Assembly (NCBI RefSeq): GCF_014117215.1 | Contig: NZ_JACGXS010000009.1 | Span: forward strand, 108,957 to 172,956 | Direction: 5' to 3' | DNA: 64,000 nt | From: Stenotrophomonas tumulicola | GTDB lineage: Bacteria; Pseudomonadota; Gammaproteobacteria; Xanthomonadales; Xanthomonadaceae | Shown: positions 25,726 through 34,429 of the stretch, one piece after another | Layout of the letters: every line of letters begins with the position of its first letter | How positions within the stretch are numbered: position 1 is the stretch's first letter | Notes under the pieces: model-generated | What the model was told of the DNA's origin: nothing | The model's input: only the letters and a program-made list of their open reading frames with translations | The model's database searches: none | Program-made: the position numbers and the translations under genes

Positions 25726-26550
25726 ATGAAGACGACCCTTGCCGTCGCGGCCCTGCTTGTCGTGGCCACCGGTCCTGCCGCCAGCGCGCAGCAGGCCAGC
25801 ACTGTCCCGTCCTCCGCCGCCGCGGACTTCCTCGAGCAGTTCGATCCGCAGCAGACTGGAGCGGTGGGCTGGGCGCAGTTCGAAACCTTCCGCCAGGCGC
25901 GCTACGCCGCCACGGACAGCAACGGCGATGGCAGCGTGGACAAGCAGGAGTACATCGATGAGTACCTGCAGCGTTTCGACGAGCGCCTGGCCAAGGCACG
26001 CGAAGGGCACCTGCGCCAGACCGATACCCGCTTCAAGGCATTGGACCGGGACAAGGACGGGCGCATCAGCCGGGCCGAGTTCGACGCCGCTGGTGAACGC
26101 ACCTGGGCCGGTTATGAGAGGAGCCAGGAGGCCACGCGCGAGAGCGCCGCGGCAACCAACCGCGATCCGCTGAAGATGCCGACCTCGCACACCGCCAACG
26201 GCATGCTGGAACTGTATGACCGCAATGGTGACGGCGTGGTCGACCGGGCGGAGTTCGATGCGGCCCGTGCCGCGACCTTCGCCGCGACCGATGCCGATGG
26301 CGATGGCCAGTTGGACCAGGCCGAATACACCGCCGAGTTCAGTGCCCGCCTGGATGCACAGCGCACCAAGGTCCGCGAGGCCGCTGGCCGGCAGGCAGGT
26401 GTCCGCTTCAATGCACTGGACACCGACAAGGACGGCCGCATGACCTTCGCCGAATACCAGGTGTCGGGCAAGCGCCTGTTCGACCGTGCCGACACCAACG
26501 GCGATGGCATCGTCGATGCACGCGATCCGGAGCCGGCCGCCACGCCCTGA
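25726..26550 (+). CDS. Secreted protein with six EF-hand loops
   Basis: 274 residues: signal peptide (TTLAVAALLVVATGPAASA) and six calcium-binding loops, TDSNGDGSVDKQE, LDRDKDGRISRAE, YDRNGDGVVDRAE, TDADGDGQLDQAE, LDTDKDGRMTFAE and ADTNGDGIVDARD. Each carries the DxDxDG pattern, although the last lacks the closing glutamate. They are arranged as three pairs. It is likely a periplasmic calcium-binding protein. Its position between DUF4198 and a TonB receptor under a Fur box suggests a part in metal or heme acquisition, but no enzyme domain is present. Confidence 0.85.
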   Translation: MKTTLAVAALLVVATGPAASAQQASTVPSSAAADFLEQFDPQQTGAVGWAQFETFRQARYAATDSNGDGSVDKQEYIDEYLQRFDERLAKAREGHLRQTDTRFKALDRDKDGRISRAEFDAAGERTWAGYERSQEATRESAAATNRDPLKMPTSHTANGMLELYDRNGDGVVDRAEFDAARAATFAATDADGDGQLDQAEYTAEFSARLDAQRTKVREAAGRQAGVRFNALDTDKDGRMTFAEYQVSGKRLFDRADTNGDGIVDARDPEPAATP

Positions 26551-26708
26551 TCCCGGGTGCCGGGCTGTCCGGCACCACGGCATCGCGACCAACGCTCGCG
26601 ACCCACAAGAAGAACATCCACGACCCCCCAGCCTGCACAGGTCCTTCGGACTCCCGCTGCCAGGAACGGCGTACTTCCAGCCATCTTTCTCCTGCGGAGT
26701 TCCATCCG

Positions 26709-29018
26709 ATGAACCTGTCACCCTCCCTGCTGTCGCTGGCGGTATTCGCCAGCCTGTCAGTCGTTCCCGCCGTGCGCGCCGACGCGCCGGCCGATGCCGG
26801 CACCCTCGATACGGTGCGGGTAGAAGCCGAGCGCGCGAAGAAGTCCAAGTCCCGCAACCAGAACGTCACCGTGCTGAGCGCGGCCGACCTGGATGCGGAA
26901 ATGGCCAACAACATGGAAGAAGCCATCCGCTACATCCCGGGGGTGAGCATCGTCGACATGGGGCGCTTCGGCGACAACGGCTTCAATATCCGCGGGCTGG
27001 AAAGCGACCGCGTGGCGATCACCGTCGATGGCCTCAGCCTCGGCGAATCGGTGGAAACCGCCCGTTCCTACGAGTTCTTCCGGGGCGGCCGCGGCGACGT
27101 GGACATCGATACGCTGAAGAGCCTGCAGGTCATCAAGGGTGCTGACTCGATCACCGCCGGCAGCGGCGCGCTGGGCGGGGCGGTGGTGTTCACCACCAAG
27201 GATCCGGCCGACTATCTCAAGGCTGCCGGCAACGATACGCACGTCGGCGTGAAGTTGGGCTACAGCGGCGCGAACGATGAAACGATGGGCACGCTGACCT
27301 TCGCCAACCGCACCGGCATCGCCGAGTCGATGCTGGTCTATACGCGTCGCGAAGGCCATGAATCGGAGAGCTGGTACGACAGCACGGTGGATCGCGCCGG
27401 GGTGGGCCGGCGTACGCCGGACCCGGTCGACAGTACCCGCGACAACCTGCTGGCCAAGCTGGACCTGCAACTGGACCCGCGCAACACGCTGGGGTTCATG
27501 CTGGAGCGCGGCCGCGCACGCAATGAGGTGGACAATCTGTCGCGCGTGTACTCGCCCGGTTACCTGGAGCGCCGCGGCGATGACCGCAATGACCGCGACC
27601 GCTACGGCCTGCGCTGGCAGTACCGTCCGGAGAACACGCTGTTCGATACGCTGGAAGCGCAGTTGGACCACCAGGTCACCGACAGCCGCGGCTTGACCAC
27701 CATCGTCGCGGGCAGCGGCTGCCCCGGCGGCGCCGTGCCCTGCCTGCGCAGCGAGGACCGTGCCACCGAACAGACCCTGGACCGCGCCGCGCTGGATTTC
27801 ACCAAGGTGCTTGATGCCGCCGGCGTGCGCCACGACATCGTCTACGGATTGGCGTGGCAGCAGCGGGACGTGGATTTCACTGCGGTGGATACACGCTGGA
27901 ACGCGGCCGGCGAGATCGCCACCGTGGACCAGGATCCCCGCCAGGTGCCGAAGACCGATGCGCGTTCCTGGAACCTGTACCTGCGCGACAGCGTGTCGTT
28001 GTTCGATGACCGCCTGGTCCTGAGTGGCGGCGCGCGTTATGACCGTTACGACTATTCGCCGACGGTGGATGCCAGCTTCGTCGACCCGACCGGGAGCGTG
28101 CGCGACGTACGGTTCGCTGCCCCGAGCTGGCAGGCCGGCGCGGAGTTCCGCTTCCTGCCCGACCATGCGCTGTGGCTGCAGGCAGGTCGTGGTTTCCGCG
28201 CGCCGAGCGTGGCTGACCTGTATTCGCCGACCAGCACCACGCGCGCCTTCGATGCGGTCACCGGGGCGGCAATCGTCCTCGATGGCATGACCTCCAACCC
28301 GGGACTCGAGGCGGAAAGAAGCCTCAACCTGGAGGCCGGGTATCGCTGGACCACTGACCGTGCGCAGCTGGGCTTGTCGCTGTTCCGCGACCGCTACAGC
28401 AACTTCATCGAATATGTCACCCAGGTGCAGGCGGTACCCAATGGCTTCCGTACGTCGCCGACCTCCGAAGTGCAGTACGAGAACCGCTATTCCACGCCAA
28501 GCAACGCCGGCAAGGTCACGGTGAAAGGTGTCGAACTGGAAGGGCGCTGGCAGATGACCGATGCCTGGTCGTCGCGCATCGCGGCTTCCTACAGCGAAGG
28601 CGAGAAGGCCGATGGCGACCCGCTGGAGAGCATCGTGCCGGCCAGCGCGGTGCTGGGGCTGCGCTATGCGCCGTCGCCGGCGTGGAACGTCACCGCCAAC
28701 GTCACCCGTGGCTGGGGCAAGAATGCCAGCGACGCCTATACCACGGCGGCCGACGGCACGCGGGAGGCACCGGATTGGGTGGGCAAGGCAGATGGCTACA
28801 CCGTGGTGGACCTGGTGGGCAGCTGGAATGTGACCCCGCAGCTGCGCCTGAGCGCCGGCATCTACAACCTGACCGACCGCGAGTATTACCTGTGGCAGCG
28901 CGTGCGTGGCATCAGCGAAGGGACCAACACGCTGTATGGCTACGTCAACGAGGAGGGTATCGGCCGTTACAGCGAACCCGGCCGCAACGCGCGGGTGACG
29001 GTGGCTTACAGCTTCTGA
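26709..29018 (+). CDS. TonB-dependent receptor, hemoglobin/heme-type
   Basis: 769-residue outer-membrane receptor resembling the TonB-dependent hemoglobin/transferrin/lactoferrin family. It has a signal peptide ending near A24, TonB-box region LDTVRVEAER and plug motifs EEAIRYIPGVSI, FNIRGLESDRVAITVDG, and IKGADSITAGSGALGGAVVF. The FRAP and NPxL motifs typical of heme receptors may be represented by GFRAPSVADLY and NPGLEAERSLNLE. The last strand ends in VTVAYSF. Third gene of the Fur-box operon; the 158-base gap before it shows no terminator. Confidence 0.85.
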   Translation: MNLSPSLLSLAVFASLSVVPAVRADAPADAGTLDTVRVEAERAKKSKSRNQNVTVLSAADLDAEMANNMEEAIRYIPGVSIVDMGRFGDNGFNIRGLESDRVAITVDGLSLGESVETARSYEFFRGGRGDVDIDTLKSLQVIKGADSITAGSGALGGAVVFTTKDPADYLKAAGNDTHVGVKLGYSGANDETMGTLTFANRTGIAESMLVYTRREGHESESWYDSTVDRAGVGRRTPDPVDSTRDNLLAKLDLQLDPRNTLGFMLERGRARNEVDNLSRVYSPGYLERRGDDRNDRDRYGLRWQYRPENTLFDTLEAQLDHQVTDSRGLTTIVAGSGCPGGAVPCLRSEDRATEQTLDRAALDFTKVLDAAGVRHDIVYGLAWQQRDVDFTAVDTRWNAAGEIATVDQDPRQVPKTDARSWNLYLRDSVSLFDDRLVLSGGARYDRYDYSPTVDASFVDPTGSVRDVRFAAPSWQAGAEFRFLPDHALWLQAGRGFRAPSVADLYSPTSTTRAFDAVTGAAIVLDGMTSNPGLEAERSLNLEAGYRWTTDRAQLGLSLFRDRYSNFIEYVTQVQAVPNGFRTSPTSEVQYENRYSTPSNAGKVTVKGVELEGRWQMTDAWSSRIAASYSEGEKADGDPLESIVPASAVLGLRYAPSPAWNVTANVTRGWGKNASDAYTTAADGTREAPDWVGKADGYTVVDLVGSWNVTPQLRLSAGIYNLTDREYYLWQRVRGISEGTNTLYGYVNEEGIGRYSEPGRNARVTVAYSF

Positions 29019-29045
29019 CGCGGCGCATGCCGCTGGCGCGTAACG

Positions 29046-29156
29046 GTAGCGCCGAGCCATGCATCGACGGATGCAGATGCGAAAAAGGGACGGAGCTTGC
29101 GCTCCGTCCCTTTTGTCATTCCGGGGTTCAAGCCGCCGAGCATGGCTCGGCGCTAC
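29046..29156. repeat. SMAG pair with a GGGACGGAG terminator hairpin nested inside
   Basis: The outer ends are GTAGCGCCGAGCCATGC and GCATGGCTCGGCGCTAC, an inverted pair 111 bases apart. Between them, at 29082-29114, is a perfect hairpin AAAAAGGGACGGAGC / GCTCCGTCCCTTTT with loop TTGC. The inner hairpin has A and T runs on its two sides and so can terminate both the upstream receptor gene and the opposing rhlE. Its core is a short form of the GGGGACGGAGG repeat. Confidence 0.75.
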
Positions 29157-29161
29157 CTCGA

Positions 29162-30589
29162 TCAGCCAGCGCGGTTGCCGCCGCCATTGCCGCGGCCGCG
29201 GCCGGCACCGGCGGCAGCGGAACCACCGCCACCACGACGCTGGCCCTGGCCCTGCGCAGCACGCGCCTGGCCGTTGCCGTTGCCGCCTTCACGGCGACCG
29301 CCGCCCGGCTTCTTCGGGCCTGCGTGTGCATGGCGCGGCGCATCGCCATGCGGGCGACGGGTATGGGTGTGCTTGCGCACGCCGCGCTCGCCACCGTCGT
29401 GCTCTGCCTTGCCCGGGGCGCTGTTGCCCCAGCGGATCGGAACCTGCAGTTCGAAGCCGGGCACGTCGCGGATGTCCATGTCGCGGCCCAGCAGGCGCAC
29501 GATCTGGCGCAGCAGCTTCACTTCGTCCTGTGCGACCAGCGAAATCGCTTCGCCGGTGGCACCGTTGCGGCCGGTACGGCCGATGCGGTGCACGTAGTCT
29601 TCGGCCACCATCGGCAGGTCGAAGTTGATCACCTTGGGCAGCTCGTTGATGTCGATGCCGCGAGCGGCGATGTCGGTGGCCACCAGCACGGTCACCCGGC
29701 CGGCCTTGAAGTCAGCCAGTGCGCGCAGGCGCTGGCCCTGGCTCTTGTTGCCATGGATCGCCGCGGTCTTGATGCCGGACTTGTCCAGGAACGCAGCCAG
29801 CTTGTCGCTGCCATGCTTGGTGCGGGCAAACACGAGGGTCTGCTCGCGGCTGTCCTGCGCCAGCAGGTGCAGCAGCAGGTCGCGCTTGCGGCCGCCATCG
29901 ACCGGGTGCACGCGGTGGGTGATCAGCTCGGCGACGGTGTTCTTCGGCGTGACCTGGATCTGCTCCGGGTTGCGCATGAACTCCAGCGCCAGCTGCTTGA
30001 TGCTTTCTTCGAACGTGGCCGAGAACAGCAGCGTCTGGCGGTTCTGCTTGGGCAGCTTGGCCAGGATGCGCTTGATCGAGGGCAGGAAGCCCATGTCGAG
30101 CATGCGGTCGGCTTCGTCCAGCACCAGCACTTCAATGCCGGACAGGTCGATGCTGCGGCGCTCGATGTGGTCGATCAGGCGGCCCGGGCAGGCCACCAGC
30201 AGGTCCACGCCACGGCGCAGGATGTCCAGCTGGTTGCCCATGCCGACGCCGCCGTAGATGCAGGCGCTGGGAATGCGCAGGTACTTGCTGTAACCGCGCA
30301 GGCTGTCATGCACCTGGGTGGCCAGTTCGCGGGTGGGGGCCAGGATCAGCGCGCGCGGCCTGCGCGGGCCATTGCTGGAAACTTCCTGCGAGTTCGTGGC
30401 GAGGTGCTGCAGCAGCGGCAGGCCGAACGCGGCGGTCTTGCCGGTGCCGGTCTGTGCGCCGGCCAGCAGGTCGCGACCGGCCAGGGCGAGCGGGATGGCC
30501 TGCTGCTGGATGGCAGTGGGGGTTTCATAGCCCTGCTCGGAAAGCGCACGCAGCAGGAAGGGCGCAAGGCCCAGGGATTCAAATGACAT
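29162..30589 (-). CDS. rhlE: DEAD-box ATP-dependent RNA helicase (RhlE)
   Basis: 475-residue helicase. Motifs in order: Q-motif YETPTAIQQQAIP, I (AQTGTGKTAA), Ia (PTRELATQ), II (VLDEADRMLDMG), III (SATF), V (ATDIAARGIDI) and VI (HRIGRTGRNG). The C-terminal 90 residues are a basic, glycine-rich tail (RRPHGDAPRHAHAGPKKP, GGGRREGGNGNG), the RNA-binding extension seen in RhlE proteins. The start at MSFESLGLAPF is set by the family; it has a GGAG eight bases upstream. Convergent with the TonB receptor gene. Confidence 0.93.
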   Translation of the reverse strand: MSFESLGLAPFLLRALSEQGYETPTAIQQQAIPLALAGRDLLAGAQTGTGKTAAFGLPLLQHLATNSQEVSSNGPRRPRALILAPTRELATQVHDSLRGYSKYLRIPSACIYGGVGMGNQLDILRRGVDLLVACPGRLIDHIERRSIDLSGIEVLVLDEADRMLDMGFLPSIKRILAKLPKQNRQTLLFSATFEESIKQLALEFMRNPEQIQVTPKNTVAELITHRVHPVDGGRKRDLLLHLLAQDSREQTLVFARTKHGSDKLAAFLDKSGIKTAAIHGNKSQGQRLRALADFKAGRVTVLVATDIAARGIDINELPKVINFDLPMVAEDYVHRIGRTGRNGATGEAISLVAQDEVKLLRQIVRLLGRDMDIRDVPGFELQVPIRWGNSAPGKAEHDGGERGVRKHTHTRRPHGDAPRHAHAGPKKPGGGRREGGNGNGQARAAQGQGQRRGGGGSAAAGAGRGRGNGGGNRAG

Positions 30590-31066
30590 CGAGAAAGCTC
30601 CAAAAACAGAGAACGCCTGGCCGAATGGCCATGCGGGGGCAGATCGTTGAGATCGGCTGACTCGGAGCGTTCCCGTGAACCGCGCTGCGAGAATTGGGGG
30701 CAACCGGCGCGAAGCGCAGGCTGGAATGCGTGACGTACGGCGTCGGAGTTGGGGCGGGCGAGGGGTCGATGACCTGGCTCGCCGGCGGTCCCGGAGGGAA
30801 ACGGACGGCCGCTGCAGACCGGGGAAGTCTAACCGATGTTTGAGATCGGACGCAAAATCCCCTGTTCAGGTTGGAAGGTCGAACGGGTGAAGTTCCCATG
30901 CCGCCAGCCGCGTTGAAAAAAAGAGGAGCGGTAGAGCGGGGCCATGCCCCGCTGGGCCCGGCATCGCGGGCCTACAATCGAGGCGATGCGGCGGCGCAGC
31001 TTTCTGCCGCCGTGGCGTCTTGATTACACTTGAAACTTGTTTGCCACTCCACCCGGATACCCACCC
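30590..31066. other. Divergent spacer between rhlE and fumarylacetoacetase
   Basis: 477 bases with no supported gene. It contains the presumed long leader of rhlE (helicase genes often have one) and a GTAG hairpin at 30931-30953. No clear riboswitch or terminator was recognised. Confidence 0.5.
30931..30953. repeat. SMAG-like stem-loop variant
   Basis: GTAGAGCGGGGCCATGCCCCGCT: GTAG-ended hairpin with the same CCATG loop as SMAG elements but a different stem (AGCGGGG instead of CGCCGGG). Confidence 0.6.
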
Positions 31067-32056
31067 ATGAAGCTTGGTTCATTGAAGGAAGGCGGCCGCG
31101 ATGGCACGTTGATCGTGGTCTCGCGGGACCTGCGCCTGGGCGTGCGTGCCACTGGCATTGCCGCTACGTTGCAGCTTGCGCTTGAGGATTGGAGCCATGT
31201 CGCGCCGCGCTTGAACGCGCTGTATGAATCCTTGAATGCCGGTGACGCGGATGGTGTGTTCGACCTGGATCCGCAGGCACTGGCCGCACCGTTGCCGCGG
31301 GCCTACGAGTTCGTCGATGGCAGCGCCTACCTGCCGCACGTGGAGCGCGTGCGGCGCGCCCGTGGCGCCGAGGTGCCGGCGAGTTTCTATACCGATCCGC
31401 TGATGTACCAGGCCACCAGCGCCGGCTTCCATGGTCCGCGCGACACGGTGAAGGTGACCAGCGAGGAGTACGGCATCGACCTGGAAGCCGAACTGGTGGT
31501 GGTCACCGATGACGTGCCGATGGCGGCGGATGCAGGACAGGCCGCCCACCATATCCAGTTGATAGGGCTGGTCAACGATGTGTCGCTGCGCAACCTGATC
31601 CCGGGCGAGCTGGCCAAGGGCTTCGGCTTCCTGCAGAGCAAGCCGCGTTCGGCGCTGTCGCCGGTATTCGTCACCCCGGACGAGCTGGGTGAGGCATGGC
31701 AGGACAGCAAGGTGCACCTGCCGCTGGTCACGCACGTCAATGGCGAGTGGTTCGGCGCGCCCGAGGCCGGCGTGGACATGCAGTTCAATTTTGCCCAGCT
31801 GGTGGCACACGCCGCCCGGACCCGCCCGCTGGGTGCCGGCACCATCGTCGGCTCCGGCACGATCGCCAATGAGGACACCAGCAAGGGCGCGTCGTGTTTC
31901 GCCGAGCTGCGCACGGTGGAGACCCTGCGCGATGGCAAGCCGTCCACGCCGTTCATGTCTTTTGGCGACGTGGTCCGCATCGAAATGCTGGATGCCGCCG
32001 GCAACAGCATCTTCGGTGCGATCGAACAGCGTATCGAGCAGGCCGCACGGCCGTGA
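31067..32056 (+). CDS. Fumarylacetoacetate hydrolase family protein
   Basis: 329-residue enzyme that would cleave fumarylacetoacetate to fumarate and acetoacetate, the last step of tyrosine/homogentisate breakdown. The FAH fold is visible in the metal-site segments YEFVDGSAYLPH, EYGIDLEAELVVVTDDV (metal-binding glutamates) and TIVGSGTIANEDTSKGASC. The start MKLGSLKEGGRDGTL is the typical opening of this group. The next gene is maleylacetoacetate isomerase, 44 bases later, which supports the assignment to tyrosine catabolism. Upstream genes of that pathway are not in the window. Confidence 0.9.
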   Translation: MKLGSLKEGGRDGTLIVVSRDLRLGVRATGIAATLQLALEDWSHVAPRLNALYESLNAGDADGVFDLDPQALAAPLPRAYEFVDGSAYLPHVERVRRARGAEVPASFYTDPLMYQATSAGFHGPRDTVKVTSEEYGIDLEAELVVVTDDVPMAADAGQAAHHIQLIGLVNDVSLRNLIPGELAKGFGFLQSKPRSALSPVFVTPDELGEAWQDSKVHLPLVTHVNGEWFGAPEAGVDMQFNFAQLVAHAARTRPLGAGTIVGSGTIANEDTSKGASCFAELRTVETLRDGKPSTPFMSFGDVVRIEMLDAAGNSIFGAIEQRIEQAARP

Positions 32057-32100
32057 GCGGGGGCGTAGTGACGGACGCTGGCCGTCATGAAGCGGCGTCG

Positions 32101-32769
32101 ATGGAGCAGGGCAGGGAAGGCGACATCGTCCTGTACACCTATTGGCGTTCCAGCGCCGCCTACCGCGTGCGCATCGGCTTGAACCTGAAAGGCCTGGCCT
32201 GGGAGCCGAGGCAGGTGCACCTGGTGCGCGACGGCGGTGAGCAGCGGCATGCATCGTACCGGGCGCTCAACCCGCAGCAACTGGTGCCGACACTGCTGCA
32301 TGGCGGGCAGGTGCTGACCCAGTCGGTGGCGATCCTGGAGTACCTGGATGAGGCCTTCCCGGACAGGCCGCTGCTGCCAGGCGACGCCGCGGGCCGGGCA
32401 CGCGTGCGCGCGCTGGCGCAGCTGGTGGCCTGCGATATCCACCCGATCAACAACCTGCGGGTAATGCAGTACCTGGAACACACGCTGCAGGTGCCGGCAG
32501 ACGAACGCACCCGGTGGACCCTGCACTGGATGGCCGAAGGCCTCGCGGCGATGGAAACGATGCTGGCGGGCAGTGGCGGGACGGGAACGTTCTGCCACGG
32601 AGACGGTCCGGGACTGGCCGATGCCTGCCTGTTGCCGCAGTTGTACAACGCGCACCGCTTCGGGCTGGACCTGTCGGCCTACCCCACCCTGCAGCGCATA
32701 GAAGCGGCCTGCCTGGCCCTGCCCGCATTCGATGCCGCACGCCCGGAAAGCCAGGCCGACGCAGCCTGA
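32101..32769 (+). CDS. maiA: Maleylacetoacetate isomerase
   Basis: 222-residue zeta-class glutathione transferase that isomerises maleylacetoacetate to fumarylacetoacetate with glutathione. The signature active-site segment YWRSSAAYRVRIGLNLKGL matches the zeta SSCSxRVR motif with alanine in place of cysteine. The glutathione-binding NPQQLVPTL and TQSVAILEYLDE are present, and the C-terminal helical domain is complete. A GTG at 32068 in frame is an alternative start. Its stop (32767-32769) directly touches repeat copy 3. Confidence 0.9.
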   Translation: MEQGREGDIVLYTYWRSSAAYRVRIGLNLKGLAWEPRQVHLVRDGGEQRHASYRALNPQQLVPTLLHGGQVLTQSVAILEYLDEAFPDRPLLPGDAAGRARVRALAQLVACDIHPINNLRVMQYLEHTLQVPADERTRWTLHWMAEGLAAMETMLAGSGGTGTFCHGDGPGLADACLLPQLYNAHRFGLDLSAYPTLQRIEAACLALPAFDAARPESQADAA

Positions 32770-32770
32770 A

Positions 32771-32842
32771 AAAGGGGACGGAGGGGATTAAGTCGTAAAT
32801 GGCCCTAGTGCCATTTACGACTTAATCCCCTCCGTCCCCTTT
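32771..32842. repeat. Perfect inverted repeat, GGGGACGGAGG family, copy 3
   Basis: Two perfect 32-base arms (32771-32802 and 32811-32842) around an 8-base loop, the longest copy in the window. The arms contain GGGGACGGAGG, GGATTAAGTCG and TAAATGG. The maiA stop ends two bases before it and the stop of the opposing pilU begins three bases after it. Confidence 0.88.
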
Positions 32843-32844
32843 CT

Positions 32845-33942
32845 TCATGAGAAATCCGCGTAGGGGTCGTGTTCGCCGCTGCTGCCCTCGGACAGGCGGA
32901 ACTTCAGCGCCAGTCCATCGCGTGAATCGGCTGCACGCAGCGCCTCTTCGATTTCGATCGTGCCGTCCTTGGCCATGCGGAACAGGCACTGGTCGAAACT
33001 TTCCATGCCTTCTTCCAGCGAGGCTTCCATCGCGGCCTTGATCTCATGCACCTGGCCGCGGCGCAGCAGGTCGCGGATCATCGGCGTGTTGAGCAGCACC
33101 TCGGTGGCGGGCAGGCGGCGGCCGTCCATGCCCTTGACCAGGCGCTGGCTGATCACCCCGCGCAGGTTCAGCGACAGGTTCATCAGCACGTTGCGGTGCG
33201 CGCTTTCCGGGAAGAAGTTCAGGATGCGCTCGATGGTCTGGTCGGCATTGTTGGAATGCAGCGTGGCCAGGCACAGGTGGCCGGTTTCGGCGAAGGCAAT
33301 CGCCGCTTCCATGGTCTCCGCGTCCAGGATCTCGCCGATCAGGATGACGTCCGGCGCCTCGCGCATCGCATTCTTCAACGCGTTGTGGAAGGTATGGGTG
33401 TCCAGCCCGACCTCGCGCTGGTTGACGATCGACATCTTGTGCGTGTGCAGGTACTCGATCGGGTCCTCGATGGTGAGGATGTGGCCGGTCGTGGTGCTGT
33501 TGCGGTGGTCGATCATCGACGCCAGCGAGGTGGACTTGCCGGAACCGGTCGAACCCACCACCAGCACCAGCCCGCGCGGCGTCATGATGACGTCCTTCAG
33601 CACCTGGGGCAGGTTCAGCTCTTCGATGCTGGGAATCCGGCTGCGGATGGCGCGGATGACCAGGCCGATTTCGCCGCGCTGCTTGAATACGTTCACGCGG
33701 AAGCGACCGCTGTCGGCCAGCGCGATGGCCATGTTGAGTTCCAGCTCGCGTTCGAACTGGGGCACCTGGCCTTCATCCATCAGCGAATAGGCGATCTTCT
33801 TGACCATGCCCGGCGGCAAGCCGGTACTGCCCAGCGGGTAAAGCTTTCCCTCGATCTTGATGTACACCGGCGCGCCAGTGGTCAAGAACATGTCCGAAGC
33901 GTTCTTTTCGGTCATCAGCTTCAGGAAGTAGCCGATATCCAT
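32845..33942 (-). CDS. pilU: Type IV pilus retraction ATPase, PilU type
   Basis: 365-residue PilT/PilU-family hexameric ATPase. An N-terminal PAS-like domain (MDIGYFLKLMTEKNASDMFLTTGAP across 1-25) precedes the ATPase core: Walker A GSTGSGKST, Asp box TIEDPIEYLH, Walker B EAPDVILIGEILD and the His box ATLHSNNADQTIERI. The C-terminal extension after DRDGLALKF-like sequence and the FFPESAHRNVLMNLSLNLRGVI segment fit PilU better than PilT. PilU helps PilT retract pili against load. No pilT is adjacent in the window. Confidence 0.85.
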   Translation of the reverse strand: MDIGYFLKLMTEKNASDMFLTTGAPVYIKIEGKLYPLGSTGLPPGMVKKIAYSLMDEGQVPQFERELELNMAIALADSGRFRVNVFKQRGEIGLVIRAIRSRIPSIEELNLPQVLKDVIMTPRGLVLVVGSTGSGKSTSLASMIDHRNSTTTGHILTIEDPIEYLHTHKMSIVNQREVGLDTHTFHNALKNAMREAPDVILIGEILDAETMEAAIAFAETGHLCLATLHSNNADQTIERILNFFPESAHRNVLMNLSLNLRGVISQRLVKGMDGRRLPATEVLLNTPMIRDLLRRGQVHEIKAAMEASLEEGMESFDQCLFRMAKDGTIEIEEALRAADSRDGLALKFRLSEGSSGEHDPYADFS

Positions 33943-34042
33943 CGCGTTTTTCCCCAAAAACGAACTGCCGGCGCCCCCGGTTGCAAGCATGGCGCAAGCA
34001 TGACGACAATGACCGTGCACAACTACCGGCACGGCCTCCCCA

Positions 34043-34429
34043 ATGAATCGACGTAGCTTCGCACAAATGCGCCAATGCCTGTATGTGATGGCGTTGGCAT
34101 TCATGCTTTCCCCCTCCGCTTGGGCGCAGGAGGGCACGCTGGAGCTGGGCCAGGCCCAACAGGCGGTGGAAAAGGCCACCCAGGCCGATGCCGACCAGTA
34201 CGCCCCGGACCTGATCAGCATGGCGCGACAAGGGCTGGAGCAGGCCCAGCGCGCCGTGGGCGATCGTCGCGAACGCAAGAACGCACCGGCCATGGCCCTG
34301 CGCGCCGCGGCCGATGCTGACCTGGCCCGCGCCCGCAGCGAGGAGGCGACTGCCACGGCGCAGTTGCAGCTGCGCCGCAATGAAGTCACCCAGCTGCAAC
34401 GTCAGCTGGAAACCGGGGAAGACCGCTGA
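34043..34429 (+). CDS. DUF4398 exported protein
   Basis: 128 residues: signal peptide (VMALAFMLSPSAWA) followed by an alanine/glutamine-rich helical DUF4398 repeat region with strong coiled-coil character (QAQQAVEKATQADADQYAPD and ATAQLQLRRNEVTQLQRQLE). The family is periplasmic or lipoprotein-like and of unknown function. It is coupled to the next gene by a one-base stop/start overlap (TGATG), so the two products probably act together in the envelope. Confidence 0.82.
   Translation: MNRRSFAQMRQCLYVMALAFMLSPSAWAQEGTLELGQAQQAVEKATQADADQYAPDLISMARQGLEQAQRAVGDRRERKNAPAMALRAAADADLARARSEEATATAQLQLRRNEVTQLQRQLETGEDR

Noticed and set aside
26757..29060. 767-residue frame antisense to the TonB receptor
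   Set aside because: Long opposing frames are common in high-GC genes; composition is arginine/histidine-rich with no domain, while the sense frame has clear receptor motifs.
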